From positions 124,001 through 188,000 of the forward strand of contig NZ_UTKY01000076.1 in NCBI RefSeq assembly GCF_900583165.1: a stretch of DNA of 64,000 nucleotides, written 5' to 3'. Position 1 is the stretch's first letter, and every line of letters starts with the position of its first letter. The translations under genes and the position numbers were made by a program. The notes below the pieces were generated by a model. It was given only the letters and a program-made list of their open reading frames with translations. It ran no database searches and was not told where the DNA came from. The stretch is from Pseudomonas viridiflava (lineage in GTDB: Bacteria; Pseudomonadota; Gammaproteobacteria; Pseudomonadales; Pseudomonadaceae). This document shows, one piece after another, positions 17,331 through 25,342 of this stretch.

Positions 17331-18848
17331 ATGTTCGAATCCGCCGAAATCGGTCACGCCATCGACAAAGACACCTACGACGCCGAAGTGCCGGCGCTGC
17401 GCGAAGCCCTGCTGGAAGTGCAGTACGAGCTGCAACAGCAGAAGCGCTTCCCGGTGATCATCCTGATCAACGGCATCGAAGGCGCCGGCAAGGGCGAGAC
17501 CGTCAAGCTGCTCAACGAGTGGATGGACCCGCGCCTGATCGAAGTGCGCACCTTCGACCAACAGACCGATGAAGAACTGGCCCGGCCACCGGCCTGGCGC
17601 TATTGGCGCCAATTGCCGGCCAAGGGACGCATGGGGATTTTCTTCGGCAACTGGTACAGCCAGATGCTCCAGGCGCGGGTGCATGGGCAGATCAAGGATG
17701 CGCGCCTGGATCAGGCCATCGCCGGCGCCGAGCGTCTCGAAAAGATGCTTTGTGATGAAGGCGCACTGATCTTCAAGTTCTGGTTTCACCTGTCCAAGAA
17801 ACAGATGAAGGCGCGGCTCAAGGCCCTGGCCGACGACCCGCTGCACAGTTGGCGGATCAGCCCGCTGGACTGGCAGCAGTCCGCGACCTACGACAAATTT
17901 GTGCACTTCGGCGAGCGTGTGCTGCGCCGCACCAGTCGCGACTATGCGCCGTGGCATGTCATCGAAGGCGTCGACAGCAATTACCGTGGCCTTACGGTGG
18001 GTAAGCTGCTGCTTGAAGGCATGCAGAATGCGCTCAAACTGCCCAAGGCCAAGGCCAGCGGCATGAACCCGGCGCCGTTGATTGCGGCAGTGGACAAAAA
18101 AAGCCTGCTCGATAGCCTCGACATGACCTTGCGCCTGGACAAGGCCGACTACGAGGAACAGTTGATTGCCGAGCAGGCACGCTTTTCCGGCTTGATGCGT
18201 GACAAACGTATGCGCCGGCACGCGTTGGTCACCGTGTTTGAAGGCAACGATGCGGCGGGTAAGGGCGGGGCGATCCGCCGGGTGGCGGCAGCGCTCGACC
18301 CACGCCAATACCATATCGTGCCGGTTGCCGCGCCCAGTGAAGACGAACGTGCCCAGCCTTACCTGTGGCGCTTCTGGCAGAAAATCCCGGCACGGGGCAT
18401 GTTCACCGTGTTCGATCGTTCCTGGTACGGCCGGGTGCTGGTGGAGCGCATCGAAGGTTTCTGCACCCCGGCGGACTGGATGCGCGCCTATGGGGAGATC
18501 AATGACTTTGAAGAGCAACTGCGCAATGCGGGGGTGATCGTGGTCAAGTTTTGGTTGGCCATCGACAAGCAGACCCAGCTCGAACGCTTCCAGGCCCGTG
18601 AGGAGATCCCGTTCAAGCGCTTCAAGATCACCGAAGACGACTGGCGCAACCGCGACAAGTGGGACGACTACCGCGCTGCTGTCGGCGATATGGTCGACCG
18701 CACCAGCACCGAGATCGCGCCCTGGACCTTGGTGGAAGCCAACGACAAGCGCTGGGCGCGGGTCAAGGTGTTGCGCACCATCAACAAGGCGTTAGAGGAG
18801 GCGTTCGCCCAGTCCGACAAGCACGACAAGAAAGGCAAGAAGAAGTAG
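17331..18848 (+). CDS. pap: Polyphosphate:AMP phosphotransferase
   Basis: A 505-aa protein made of two tandem PPK2 domains. The first has the Walker A motif NGIEGAGKGETV (about residues 48-59) and the second EGNDAAGKGGAI (about 304-315), followed by WYGRVLVERIEGF. Duplicated PPK2 proteins use polyphosphate to phosphorylate AMP to ADP. The start at 17331 has GGAG 8 nt upstream; an in-frame GTG at 17280 is less likely. It is divergent from mnmC and probably a single gene. The C-terminus is lysine-rich (KHDKKGKKK). Confidence 0.93.
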   Translation: MFESAEIGHAIDKDTYDAEVPALREALLEVQYELQQQKRFPVIILINGIEGAGKGETVKLLNEWMDPRLIEVRTFDQQTDEELARPPAWRYWRQLPAKGRMGIFFGNWYSQMLQARVHGQIKDARLDQAIAGAERLEKMLCDEGALIFKFWFHLSKKQMKARLKALADDPLHSWRISPLDWQQSATYDKFVHFGERVLRRTSRDYAPWHVIEGVDSNYRGLTVGKLLLEGMQNALKLPKAKASGMNPAPLIAAVDKKSLLDSLDMTLRLDKADYEEQLIAEQARFSGLMRDKRMRRHALVTVFEGNDAAGKGGAIRRVAAALDPRQYHIVPVAAPSEDERAQPYLWRFWQKIPARGMFTVFDRSWYGRVLVERIEGFCTPADWMRAYGEINDFEEQLRNAGVIVVKFWLAIDKQTQLERFQAREEIPFKRFKITEDDWRNRDKWDDYRAAVGDMVDRTSTEIAPWTLVEANDKRWARVKVLRTINKALEEAFAQSDKHDKKGKKK

Positions 18849-18939
18849 GCCTATATGCGGGGTGAATGATCATCGCGGTTGGCGGGAGCTGGATCTATGC
18901 TCGATCCATCTTCCAACAATCACAAGATCGAGGTAGCCC

Positions 18940-20124
18940 ATGCGTGAAGTAGTGATCGTCGACAGCGTGCGAACCGGCCTGGCCAAATCCTTTCGCGGCA
19001 AGTTCAATCAGACCCGCCCGGATGACATGGCAGCTCATTGCGTCAACGCGCTGCTGACCCGCAATGGCATCGACCCGGCGACGGTGGAAGACTGCATCGT
19101 CGGGGCCGGCTCCAACGAAGGCGCCCAGGGTTACAACATCGGCCGCAATGTGGCGGTGCTGTCGCAACTGGGCACCGGCACGGCGGGGATGACCCTTAAC
19201 CGGTTCTGCTCCTCTGGCTTGCAGGCGATAGCCATTGCAGCCAATCAGATAGCCTCGGGTTGCAGCGACATCATTGTCGCGGGCGGGGTCGAGTCCATCA
19301 GCCTGACCATGAAAAGCGTCAACACCGACAACCTGATCAACCCGCTGCTTAAAGAGCAGGTGCCGGGCATCTATTTTCCCATGGGCCAGACCGCCGAGAT
19401 CGTTGCCCGGCGCTACAGCGTCAGCCGCGAAGAACAGGACCTGTACGCCCTGCAAAGCCAGCAACGTACCGCCCAGGCTCAGGCCGACGGTTTGTTCAAC
19501 GATGAAATCGTGCCGATGGCGGTCAAGTACCGAGTCGAAGACAAGAACACCGGCGCGGTGCAGATGCTCGACGGTGTGGTTGATCGGGACGACTGCAATC
19601 GCCCGGATACCACCCTGGCCAGCTTGCAGGGCTTGAAGCCGGTGTTTGCCGAGGACGGTTCGGTGACGGCGGGCAACTCGTCGCAGCTGTCTGACGGCGC
19701 CTCGATGACGCTGGTGATGAGCCTGGAAAAAGCCCTGGAGCTGGGGCTCAAGCCCAAGGCGTTTTTCCGTGGGTTTACCGTGGCCGGGTGTGAGCCGGAC
19801 GAGATGGGCATCGGCCCGGTGTTCTCGGTGCCCAAGCTGCTCAAGGCCAAGGGTTTGCAGGTGGCGGACATTGATTTGTGGGAGTTGAACGAGGCCTTTG
19901 CGTCCCAGTGTCTGTATGCGCGTAACCGCTTGGAGATTGATAACGCCAAATACAACGTCAACGGCGGTTCGATTTCCATCGGGCACCCGTTCGGCATGAC
20001 CGGCTCGCGGCAGGTGGGGCATTTGGTGCGTGAACTGCAACGGCGCAATTTACGCTATGGCATCGTGACCATGTGCGTGGGAGGTGGTATGGGCGCTACT
20101 GGCCTGTTTGAAGCCGTGCGCTAA
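18940..20124 (+). CDS. Thiolase family protein (acetyl-CoA C-acyltransferase)
   Basis: A 394-aa thiolase. The nucleophilic cysteine lies in NRFCSSGLQ (Cys about 90). The conserved C-terminal motifs NEAFASQ, GHPFGMTGSR and CVGGGMGATG supply the catalytic His and Cys. It should catalyse thiolytic cleavage of 3-ketoacyl-CoA or the reverse condensation. The sequence is closer to the catabolic 3-ketoacyl-CoA thiolase branch than to biosynthetic PhaA, but no beta-oxidation partner is adjacent, so the chain length is not known. GATCGAGG lies upstream of the ATG. A REPIN follows 23 nt downstream. Confidence 0.92.
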   Translation: MREVVIVDSVRTGLAKSFRGKFNQTRPDDMAAHCVNALLTRNGIDPATVEDCIVGAGSNEGAQGYNIGRNVAVLSQLGTGTAGMTLNRFCSSGLQAIAIAANQIASGCSDIIVAGGVESISLTMKSVNTDNLINPLLKEQVPGIYFPMGQTAEIVARRYSVSREEQDLYALQSQQRTAQAQADGLFNDEIVPMAVKYRVEDKNTGAVQMLDGVVDRDDCNRPDTTLASLQGLKPVFAEDGSVTAGNSSQLSDGASMTLVMSLEKALELGLKPKAFFRGFTVAGCEPDEMGIGPVFSVPKLLKAKGLQVADIDLWELNEAFASQCLYARNRLEIDNAKYNVNGGSISIGHPFGMTGSRQVGHLVRELQRRNLRYGIVTMCVGGGMGATGLFEAVR

Positions 20125-20147
20125 ACCTTCAGAAAAAATGAGGTCGG

Positions 20148-20239
20148 TGTGGGAGGGGGCTTGCTCCCGATAGCGGTAGGTCAGTTACAAATCAGGTGAC
20201 TGATACTCTGCTATCGGGAGCAAGCCCCCTCCCACATTT
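20148..20239. repeat. REPIN (inverted pair of REP elements)
   Basis: The left arm GTGGGAGGGGGCTTGCTCCC and its mirror at the right end flank a 40-nt variable centre. It is the same family as 841-931 and 53454-53548. It lies between the thiolase and EamA transporter genes. Confidence 0.92.
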
Positions 20240-20315
20240 GAACTGTGTCGTATCGCAATCCGCTCACTTCCCCCTAGAATGCCCCCACAACTTCCTCTGG
20301 CTTTTTGGGGCACTC

Positions 20316-21272
20316 ATGCATATCTCCTCCGGCCGTTGGGTCTACGGATTTCTCCTGACCCTGCTGACCGCGTTTCTCTGGGGCATCCTGCCGATCAAAC
20401 TCAAGCAGGTGCTGCAAGTGATGGACCCCATCACCGTCACCTGGTTTCGCCTGACCGTCGCCGGCGGTTGCCTGTTCATCTACCTTGCGCTCACCAAGCG
20501 CTTGCCCAGCCGCAAGGTATTGGGCCCCAAGGGCGGCTGGCTGGTAGGCATGGCCGTGTGCGGGCTGGTGGGTAATTACGTGCTGTACTTGGTGGGCCTA
20601 AAATTGCTGAGCCCCGGCACCGCGCAGCTGGTGGTGCAGATGGGGCCGATCTTTTTGATGATCGCCAGTGTGTTTGTGTTCAAGGAGCGCTTTAGCCTGG
20701 GGCAAGTGCTGGGCCTAGTGGTGCTGATCCTGGGCTTTGGGCTGTTCTTCAACCAACGCCTGACGGAGTTGCTCACGTCCCTGGGTACTTACACCGCTGG
20801 CGTACTGACGATTTTGCTCGCCACCTCCATCTGGGTGTTTTATGCCCTGGGCCAGAAGCAGTTGCTGACGGTGTGGAACTCGCTGCAAGTGATGATGGTG
20901 ATCTACCTGTGCTGCGCCGTATTGCTTACCCCCTGGGCGCATCCGCTGGAAGCCTTGGACTTGAGCCCGCTGCAAGGCTGGCTGTTGCTGGCGTGCTGCA
21001 TGAACACCTTGGTGGCCTATGGCGCGTTTGCCGAAGCACTGGCCCATTGGGAAGCCTCGCGTGTGAGTGCGACCCTGGCGCTGACACCGTTGGTGACGTT
21101 CGTCGCAGTGGCGTTGTCGGCGTGGCTGTGGCCGGAATATGTGCAGGCCGAAGAGATCAACGCCCTGGGCTATGCCGGGGCGTTGGTGGTGGTGCTGGGC
21201 TCGGCAATGGTCGCGCTGGCGCCGTCGCTGATTGCCGGGCTCAAGGCCCGGCGGTTACGCATGGCGTCTTAA
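20316..21272 (+). CDS. DMT/EamA family transporter
   Basis: A 318-aa polytopic membrane protein with about ten hydrophobic segments in two EamA repeats, characteristic of the drug/metabolite transporter superfamily. It begins MHISSGRWVYGFLLTLL and shows the EamA hallmark LWGILPIKLK and an EAS/R-type segment (EALAHWEASRVSATLALTP) in the second half. Members export small metabolites, often amino acids; the substrate cannot be read. The start at 20316 follows a purine-rich GGGG stretch. The last codons overlap fumC on the other strand by 4 bp (TTAA shared by both stops). Confidence 0.9.
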   Translation: MHISSGRWVYGFLLTLLTAFLWGILPIKLKQVLQVMDPITVTWFRLTVAGGCLFIYLALTKRLPSRKVLGPKGGWLVGMAVCGLVGNYVLYLVGLKLLSPGTAQLVVQMGPIFLMIASVFVFKERFSLGQVLGLVVLILGFGLFFNQRLTELLTSLGTYTAGVLTILLATSIWVFYALGQKQLLTVWNSLQVMMVIYLCCAVLLTPWAHPLEALDLSPLQGWLLLACCMNTLVAYGAFAEALAHWEASRVSATLALTPLVTFVAVALSAWLWPEYVQAEEINALGYAGALVVVLGSAMVALAPSLIAGLKARRLRMAS

Positions 21273-22651
21273 GCGCCGAGCATGTTTTCTGGGCGTACCC
21301 ACTGATCAAACTCGGCGTCGGTGAGGTAGCCCAACTGCAGCGCCGCTTCCCGCAATGTCAGCCCCTCGGCATAGGCTTTCTTGGCGATTTCTGCAGACTT
21401 GTCATAGCCGATATGCGGGTTGAGCGCGGTCACCAGCATCAGCCCGCGTTCCAGGTGTTGGGCCATTTGCACGGCGTCAGGCTCAAGCCCGGCCACGCAG
21501 TGCTCCTGGAAGTTATTGCAGCCGTCGGCCAGCAGGCGGATCGATTCCAGCAGGTTGTGGATGATCACCGGCTTGTACACATTCAGCTGCAAGTGGCCCT
21601 GGCTTGAGGCAATGCCGATGGTGACGTCATTGCCGAGAACCTGGCAGGCCAGCATCGACAGCGCTTCGCACTGCGTAGGGTTGACCTTGCCCGGCATGAT
21701 CGAACTGCCGGGCTCGTTGGCCGGCAACTTGACCTCGGCCAATCCAGCACGTGGGCCTGAGCCCAACAAGCGCAGGTCATTGGCGATTTTCATCAGCGCC
21801 ACGGCCAGGGTTTTCAGCGCACCGTGCAGCGTTACCAGCGGCTCATGGCCGGAGAGGGCGGCGAACTTGTTTGGCGCTGTGACAAACGGTAGGCCCGACA
21901 ACGCCGCCAACTCGGCGGCAATCGCCTCGCCAAAACCATGGGGTGCATTGAGACCGGTGCCGACGGCGGTGCCGCCCTGCGCCAGCTCGCACACGGCCGG
22001 TAGGGCGCTGCGCACGGCGCGCTCGGCATAGTCGAGCTGGGCGATAAAGGCTGAAAGCTCTTGGCCGAAAGTGATCGGCGTGGCGTCCATCATGTGGGTG
22101 CGACCGGTCTTGACCAGCTTCATATGCCGCGCAGCCAACTCCGCCAGGCCGCCGGAAAGGGTGGCGATCGCGGGCAGCAATTGCTGGTTGATCGCCTGTA
22201 CGGCGGCAATGCTCATGGCGGTCGGGAAGCAGTCATTGGAACTCTGGGAGCGGTTCACATGATCGTTGGGGTGAACCGGGCTCTTGCCGCCGCGTTGGTT
22301 GCCTGCCAGTTCGTTGGCGCGGCCGGCGATGACTTCATTGGCGTTCATGTTGCTTTGAGTGCCGCTGCCGGTCTGCCAGACCACCAGCGGGAATTGGTCA
22401 TCGTGTTGACCGGCGAGTACTTCGTCGGCGGCCTGTTCGATCAGGCGGGCGATGTCGGCGGGAAGGTCGCCGTTGCGGTCATTGACGCGCGCGGCGGCTT
22501 TCTTGATCAGAGCCAGGGCGTGCAGTACCGCCAGGGGCATACGTTGCTCGCCGATGGCGAAATTCACCAGCGAACGTTGGGTCTGCGCGCCCCAGTAAGC
22601 GTCATCCGGGACTTCAACGTTTCCCAGGCTGTCGGTTTCGGTACGGCTCAT
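21269..22651 (-). CDS. fumC: Class II fumarate hydratase
   Basis: A 460-aa iron-independent fumarase of the aspartase/fumarase superfamily, interconverting fumarate and malate in the TCA cycle. Visible motifs: QTGSGTQSNMN, HPNDHVNRSQSSND, the TGRTHMMDATP region and the signature loop GSSIMPGKVNPTQ carrying the catalytic serine. The length is typical. CAAGGAGTG lies just upstream of the ATG at 22651. There is no sodA neighbour, so it is not the iron-regulated fumC-sodA arrangement known from some pseudomonads. Confidence 0.96.
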   Translation of the reverse strand: MSRTETDSLGNVEVPDDAYWGAQTQRSLVNFAIGEQRMPLAVLHALALIKKAAARVNDRNGDLPADIARLIEQAADEVLAGQHDDQFPLVVWQTGSGTQSNMNANEVIAGRANELAGNQRGGKSPVHPNDHVNRSQSSNDCFPTAMSIAAVQAINQQLLPAIATLSGGLAELAARHMKLVKTGRTHMMDATPITFGQELSAFIAQLDYAERAVRSALPAVCELAQGGTAVGTGLNAPHGFGEAIAAELAALSGLPFVTAPNKFAALSGHEPLVTLHGALKTLAVALMKIANDLRLLGSGPRAGLAEVKLPANEPGSSIMPGKVNPTQCEALSMLACQVLGNDVTIGIASSQGHLQLNVYKPVIIHNLLESIRLLADGCNNFQEHCVAGLEPDAVQMAQHLERGLMLVTALNPHIGYDKSAEIAKKAYAEGLTLREAALQLGYLTDAEFDQWVRPENMLGA

Positions 22652-22844
22652 CAGTCACACTCCTTGAGGTCGGTTTGCGCAGTTTAGGCCGTGATCGGCC
22701 GGGTGGGTTCCGTAAAAGACTTTTCATCGGGTTCATCCCTCGAGAATCCTTGCCTGACAAGGCCTGGGGTTGAGCCATAAGGTTTTTTAGGCGCAGAATG
22801 GGCGCCCTTGGGGTCTTACCTCGCCTGCTAGAAAAGGAAACTCG

Positions 22845-23360
22845 ATGACTCGTCTTCGTGCCATCTGTACCGCGGTTGCTCTGGTTTGCGCCAGCGGCCA
22901 GGTTCTTGCCGATACCGCCAGCCACAACGCCAGTGCCGAAGCCTTCCTTACCCTGGCCCACGCCGACAAGCTGGGTACCCCGGTGTACATGCAAGTGCAG
23001 CAAATGTTCGCCCAGCGTTTCGAGCAGACCAAGGCGCCTGCCGCCAAGCAGTCCGTGCTGGATAGCTACCAGGCCAAGGCCAACGCCGCCCTCGACCAAG
23101 CTATCGGCTGGCCGAAGCTGAAGCCGGACATGGTCAAGCTCTACACCACCAACTTCAGCGAGTCCGAACTCAAGGACCTGGTTGCCTTCTACCAGTCGCC
23201 ACTGGGCAAGAAAGTCCTGGAAAAAATGCCCCAACTGACCCAGCAATCGGCCCAGATGACCCAGGCCAAGCTGGAAAGCGCTGTGCCGGTGGTCAACAAG
23301 CTGTTGGAAGACATGACCAACGAGCTGACGCCTAAAGCCGCTCCGGCCAAGAAGAAGTAA
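22845..23360 (+). CDS. DUF2059 domain periplasmic protein
   Basis: A 171-aa protein with a cleavable signal peptide (AVALVCASGQVLA, cleavage near residue 22). A DUF2059 domain is recognisable by KLKPDMVKLYTTNFSESELKDLVAFYQSPLGKK. It should be periplasmic; function unknown. The C-terminus is lysine-rich (APAKKK). It is followed 6 nt later by bolA, so the two are probably cotranscribed. Confidence 0.88.
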   Translation: MTRLRAICTAVALVCASGQVLADTASHNASAEAFLTLAHADKLGTPVYMQVQQMFAQRFEQTKAPAAKQSVLDSYQAKANAALDQAIGWPKLKPDMVKLYTTNFSESELKDLVAFYQSPLGKKVLEKMPQLTQQSAQMTQAKLESAVPVVNKLLEDMTNELTPKAAPAKKK

Positions 23361-23366
23361 GCAGGA

Positions 23367-23660
23367 ATGACCATGCAACAGCGTATCGAAACGGCGCTTG
23401 CCGCCCTGGGCACTGACCACCTGAGCGTGCTGGATGAAAGCCATATGCACAGCCGTGGGTTGCAGACCCACTTCAAGGCCGTGCTGGTCAGCCCGCAGTT
23501 CGAGGGGCTCAACCGCGTCAAGCGCCACCAGAAGGTCTACGCCACCCTGGGTGACCTGATGAGCGAGTTTCATGCGCTGGCGCTGCATACCTACACGCCT
23601 GAGGAATGGGCGAAAATCGACGCAGCCCCGGCCTCGCCGACCTGCGCTGGCGGACATTGA
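23367..23660 (+). CDS. bolA: BolA family protein
   Basis: A 97-aa class II KH-like BolA protein. The conserved core includes DESHMHSRG and FEGLNRVKRHQKVYATLGD with the conserved His near residue 55. BolA proteins partner with monothiol glutaredoxins in iron-sulfur or iron homeostasis and influence cell shape and stress responses. It lies 6 nt after the DUF2059 gene, and a strong hairpin terminator at 23685-23714 ends the pair. Confidence 0.93.
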   Translation: MTMQQRIETALAALGTDHLSVLDESHMHSRGLQTHFKAVLVSPQFEGLNRVKRHQKVYATLGDLMSEFHALALHTYTPEEWAKIDAAPASPTCAGGH

Positions 23661-23684
23661 CGGGTTATCCCTGATAGAATCCGC

Positions 23685-23714
23685 AACGCGCCGCTTAGCC
23701 GGCGCGTTTTTTTT
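23685..23714 (+). terminator. Rho-independent terminator after bolA
   Basis: The stem AACGCGCCG / CGGCGCGTT with a short CTTAGC loop is followed by TTTTTT on the plus strand, 25 nt after the bolA stop. Confidence 0.92.
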
Positions 23715-23761
23715 GCATCCGGTTCACCCTTTACGAGGGTAGCCACCTGGAGAGAACACCC

Positions 23762-24703
23762 ATGACTCAACCGATTGTCGTGGCGGCACTGTATAAGTTC
23801 GTCACCCTCGAAGATTACGTCGCCCTGCGCGAGCCCCTGCTGCAGGCGATGGTCGACAACGGCATCAAAGGCACCTTGCTGATCGCCGAAGAAGGCATCA
23901 ACGGCACTGTATCCGGTAGCCGCGAAGGCATTGATGGCCTGATGGCGTGGCTGAAGAGCGACCCGCGCATGGTGGATATCGACCATAAAGAATCCTATTG
24001 CGACGACCAGCCGTTTTACCGCACCAAGGTCAAGCTCAAGAAAGAGATCGTGACCCTGGGCGTCGAAGGCGTCGACCCCAACAAAAAGGTCGGTACCTAC
24101 GTCGACCCGCAAGACTGGAACGCGCTGATCAGCGACCCCGAAGTGCTGCTGATCGACACCCGTAATGACTACGAAGTGTCCATCGGCACTTTTGAAGGCG
24201 CAATCGACCCGAAAACCACCAGTTTTCGCGAATTTCCCGACTATATCAAAGCCAACTTCGACCCGGCCGTACATAAGAAAGTCGCCATGTTCTGCACCGG
24301 TGGCATTCGTTGTGAGAAAGCCTCGAGCTACATGCTCAGCGAAGGCTATGGTGAGGTTTACCACCTCAAGGGCGGCATCCTGAAGTACCTCGAAGAAGTG
24401 CCGCAGGAAGAGACCAAATGGCAGGGCGACTGCTTTGTTTTTGATAATCGCGTGACCGTGCGCCACGACTTGAGCGAAGGCGACTACGATCAATGTCATG
24501 CGTGCCGTACGCCGATCAGCATTGAAGATCGTGCCAGCGAGCACTATGCGGCCGGCATCAGCTGCCCGCATTGCTGGGACAAGCTGCCGGAGAAGACCCG
24601 TCGCAGTGCCATCGATCGGCAAAAGCAGATCGAGCTGGCCAAGGCCCGCAACATGCCGCACCCGATTGGCTTCAACTATAAGCAATCCCCTTCCGAGGCT
24701 TGA
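23762..24703 (+). CDS. trhO: Oxygen-dependent tRNA uridine(34) hydroxylase TrhO
   Basis: A 313-aa rhodanese-domain protein of the YceA/TrhO family, which hydroxylates U34 of certain tRNAs as the first step to 5-carboxymethoxyuridine or 5-methoxyuridine using molecular oxygen. An N-terminal acylphosphatase-like part (about 1-100, EEGINGTVSGSREGID) precedes a rhodanese domain with the active cysteine in FCTGGIRCEKAS (Cys178). A C-terminal Cys pair region (CHACRTPI, CPHCWDKLP) looks zinc-binding. GGAGAG upstream of the ATG fixes the start. It is the first gene of a likely operon with the DsbA-like protein and ABC exporter. Confidence 0.94.
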   Translation: MTQPIVVAALYKFVTLEDYVALREPLLQAMVDNGIKGTLLIAEEGINGTVSGSREGIDGLMAWLKSDPRMVDIDHKESYCDDQPFYRTKVKLKKEIVTLGVEGVDPNKKVGTYVDPQDWNALISDPEVLLIDTRNDYEVSIGTFEGAIDPKTTSFREFPDYIKANFDPAVHKKVAMFCTGGIRCEKASSYMLSEGYGEVYHLKGGILKYLEEVPQEETKWQGDCFVFDNRVTVRHDLSEGDYDQCHACRTPISIEDRASEHYAAGISCPHCWDKLPEKTRRSAIDRQKQIELAKARNMPHPIGFNYKQSPSEA

Positions 24704-24706
24704 GCC

Positions 24707-25342
24707 ATGTCCGCGCGCCTGCTCTATGTAATGGACCCGATGTGTTCCTGGTGCTGGGGCTTCGCGCCTGTGGCCGAGGCGTTGGTGGCGCAGGCCCAGG
24801 CGGCCGGCGTGGAACTGCACTTGGTGGTGGGCGGCTTGCGCACTGGCAGCGGCGCGGCACTGGAGCCGACGACGCGGCGCTACATCCTTGAGCATTGGCA
24901 GGCAGTGACCGAGGCCACCGGCCAGCCGTTCAAGCGCGAAGGCGCGTTGCCCGACGGTTTTGTGTATGACACCGAGCCTGCGTGCCGTGCCATCGTCACG
25001 GCGCGCAGCCTGGCGCCAGATTGCGCATGGACGCTATTGGGGCTGATCCAGCGAGCGTTCTATGTTGAGGGCCGCGACGTGACCCTCGCCAGTGTGCTGG
25101 TGGAGTTGGCCGAGGAAGCCGGTATTCCGCGCATCGAGTTTGCAGGCGCCTTTGACCGCGCCGAGCAGCACGCCGCGACGGCCGCGGATTTTACCTGGGT
25201 GCAGGATCTGGGTATCGCCGGTTTTCCGACGCTGTTGGCCGAGCGCAATGGTCAACTGGCCTTGCTGACCAATGGTTATCAGCCGTTATCCGAACTATCG
25301 CCACTCTTAGGGCGATGGCTGGAGCGAGCAACCTGTGTTTGA
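24707..25342 (+). CDS. DsbA family thioredoxin-fold protein
   Basis: A 211-aa cytoplasmic thioredoxin-fold protein of the DsbA/FrnE type. It has an N-terminal CxxC (MDPMCSWCWGF, Cys13 and Cys16), an inserted helical domain and the cis-proline GIAGFPTLL near the C-terminus. There is no signal peptide, so it is not the periplasmic oxidase DsbA. It starts 3 nt after trhO, and its end overlaps the next gene by 8 nt, which indicates translational coupling. The likely role is disulfide or glutathione chemistry, substrate unknown. Confidence 0.88.
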   Translation: MSARLLYVMDPMCSWCWGFAPVAEALVAQAQAAGVELHLVVGGLRTGSGAALEPTTRRYILEHWQAVTEATGQPFKREGALPDGFVYDTEPACRAIVTARSLAPDCAWTLLGLIQRAFYVEGRDVTLASVLVELAEEAGIPRIEFAGAFDRAEQHAATAADFTWVQDLGIAGFPTLLAERNGQLALLTNGYQPLSELSPLLGRWLERATCV

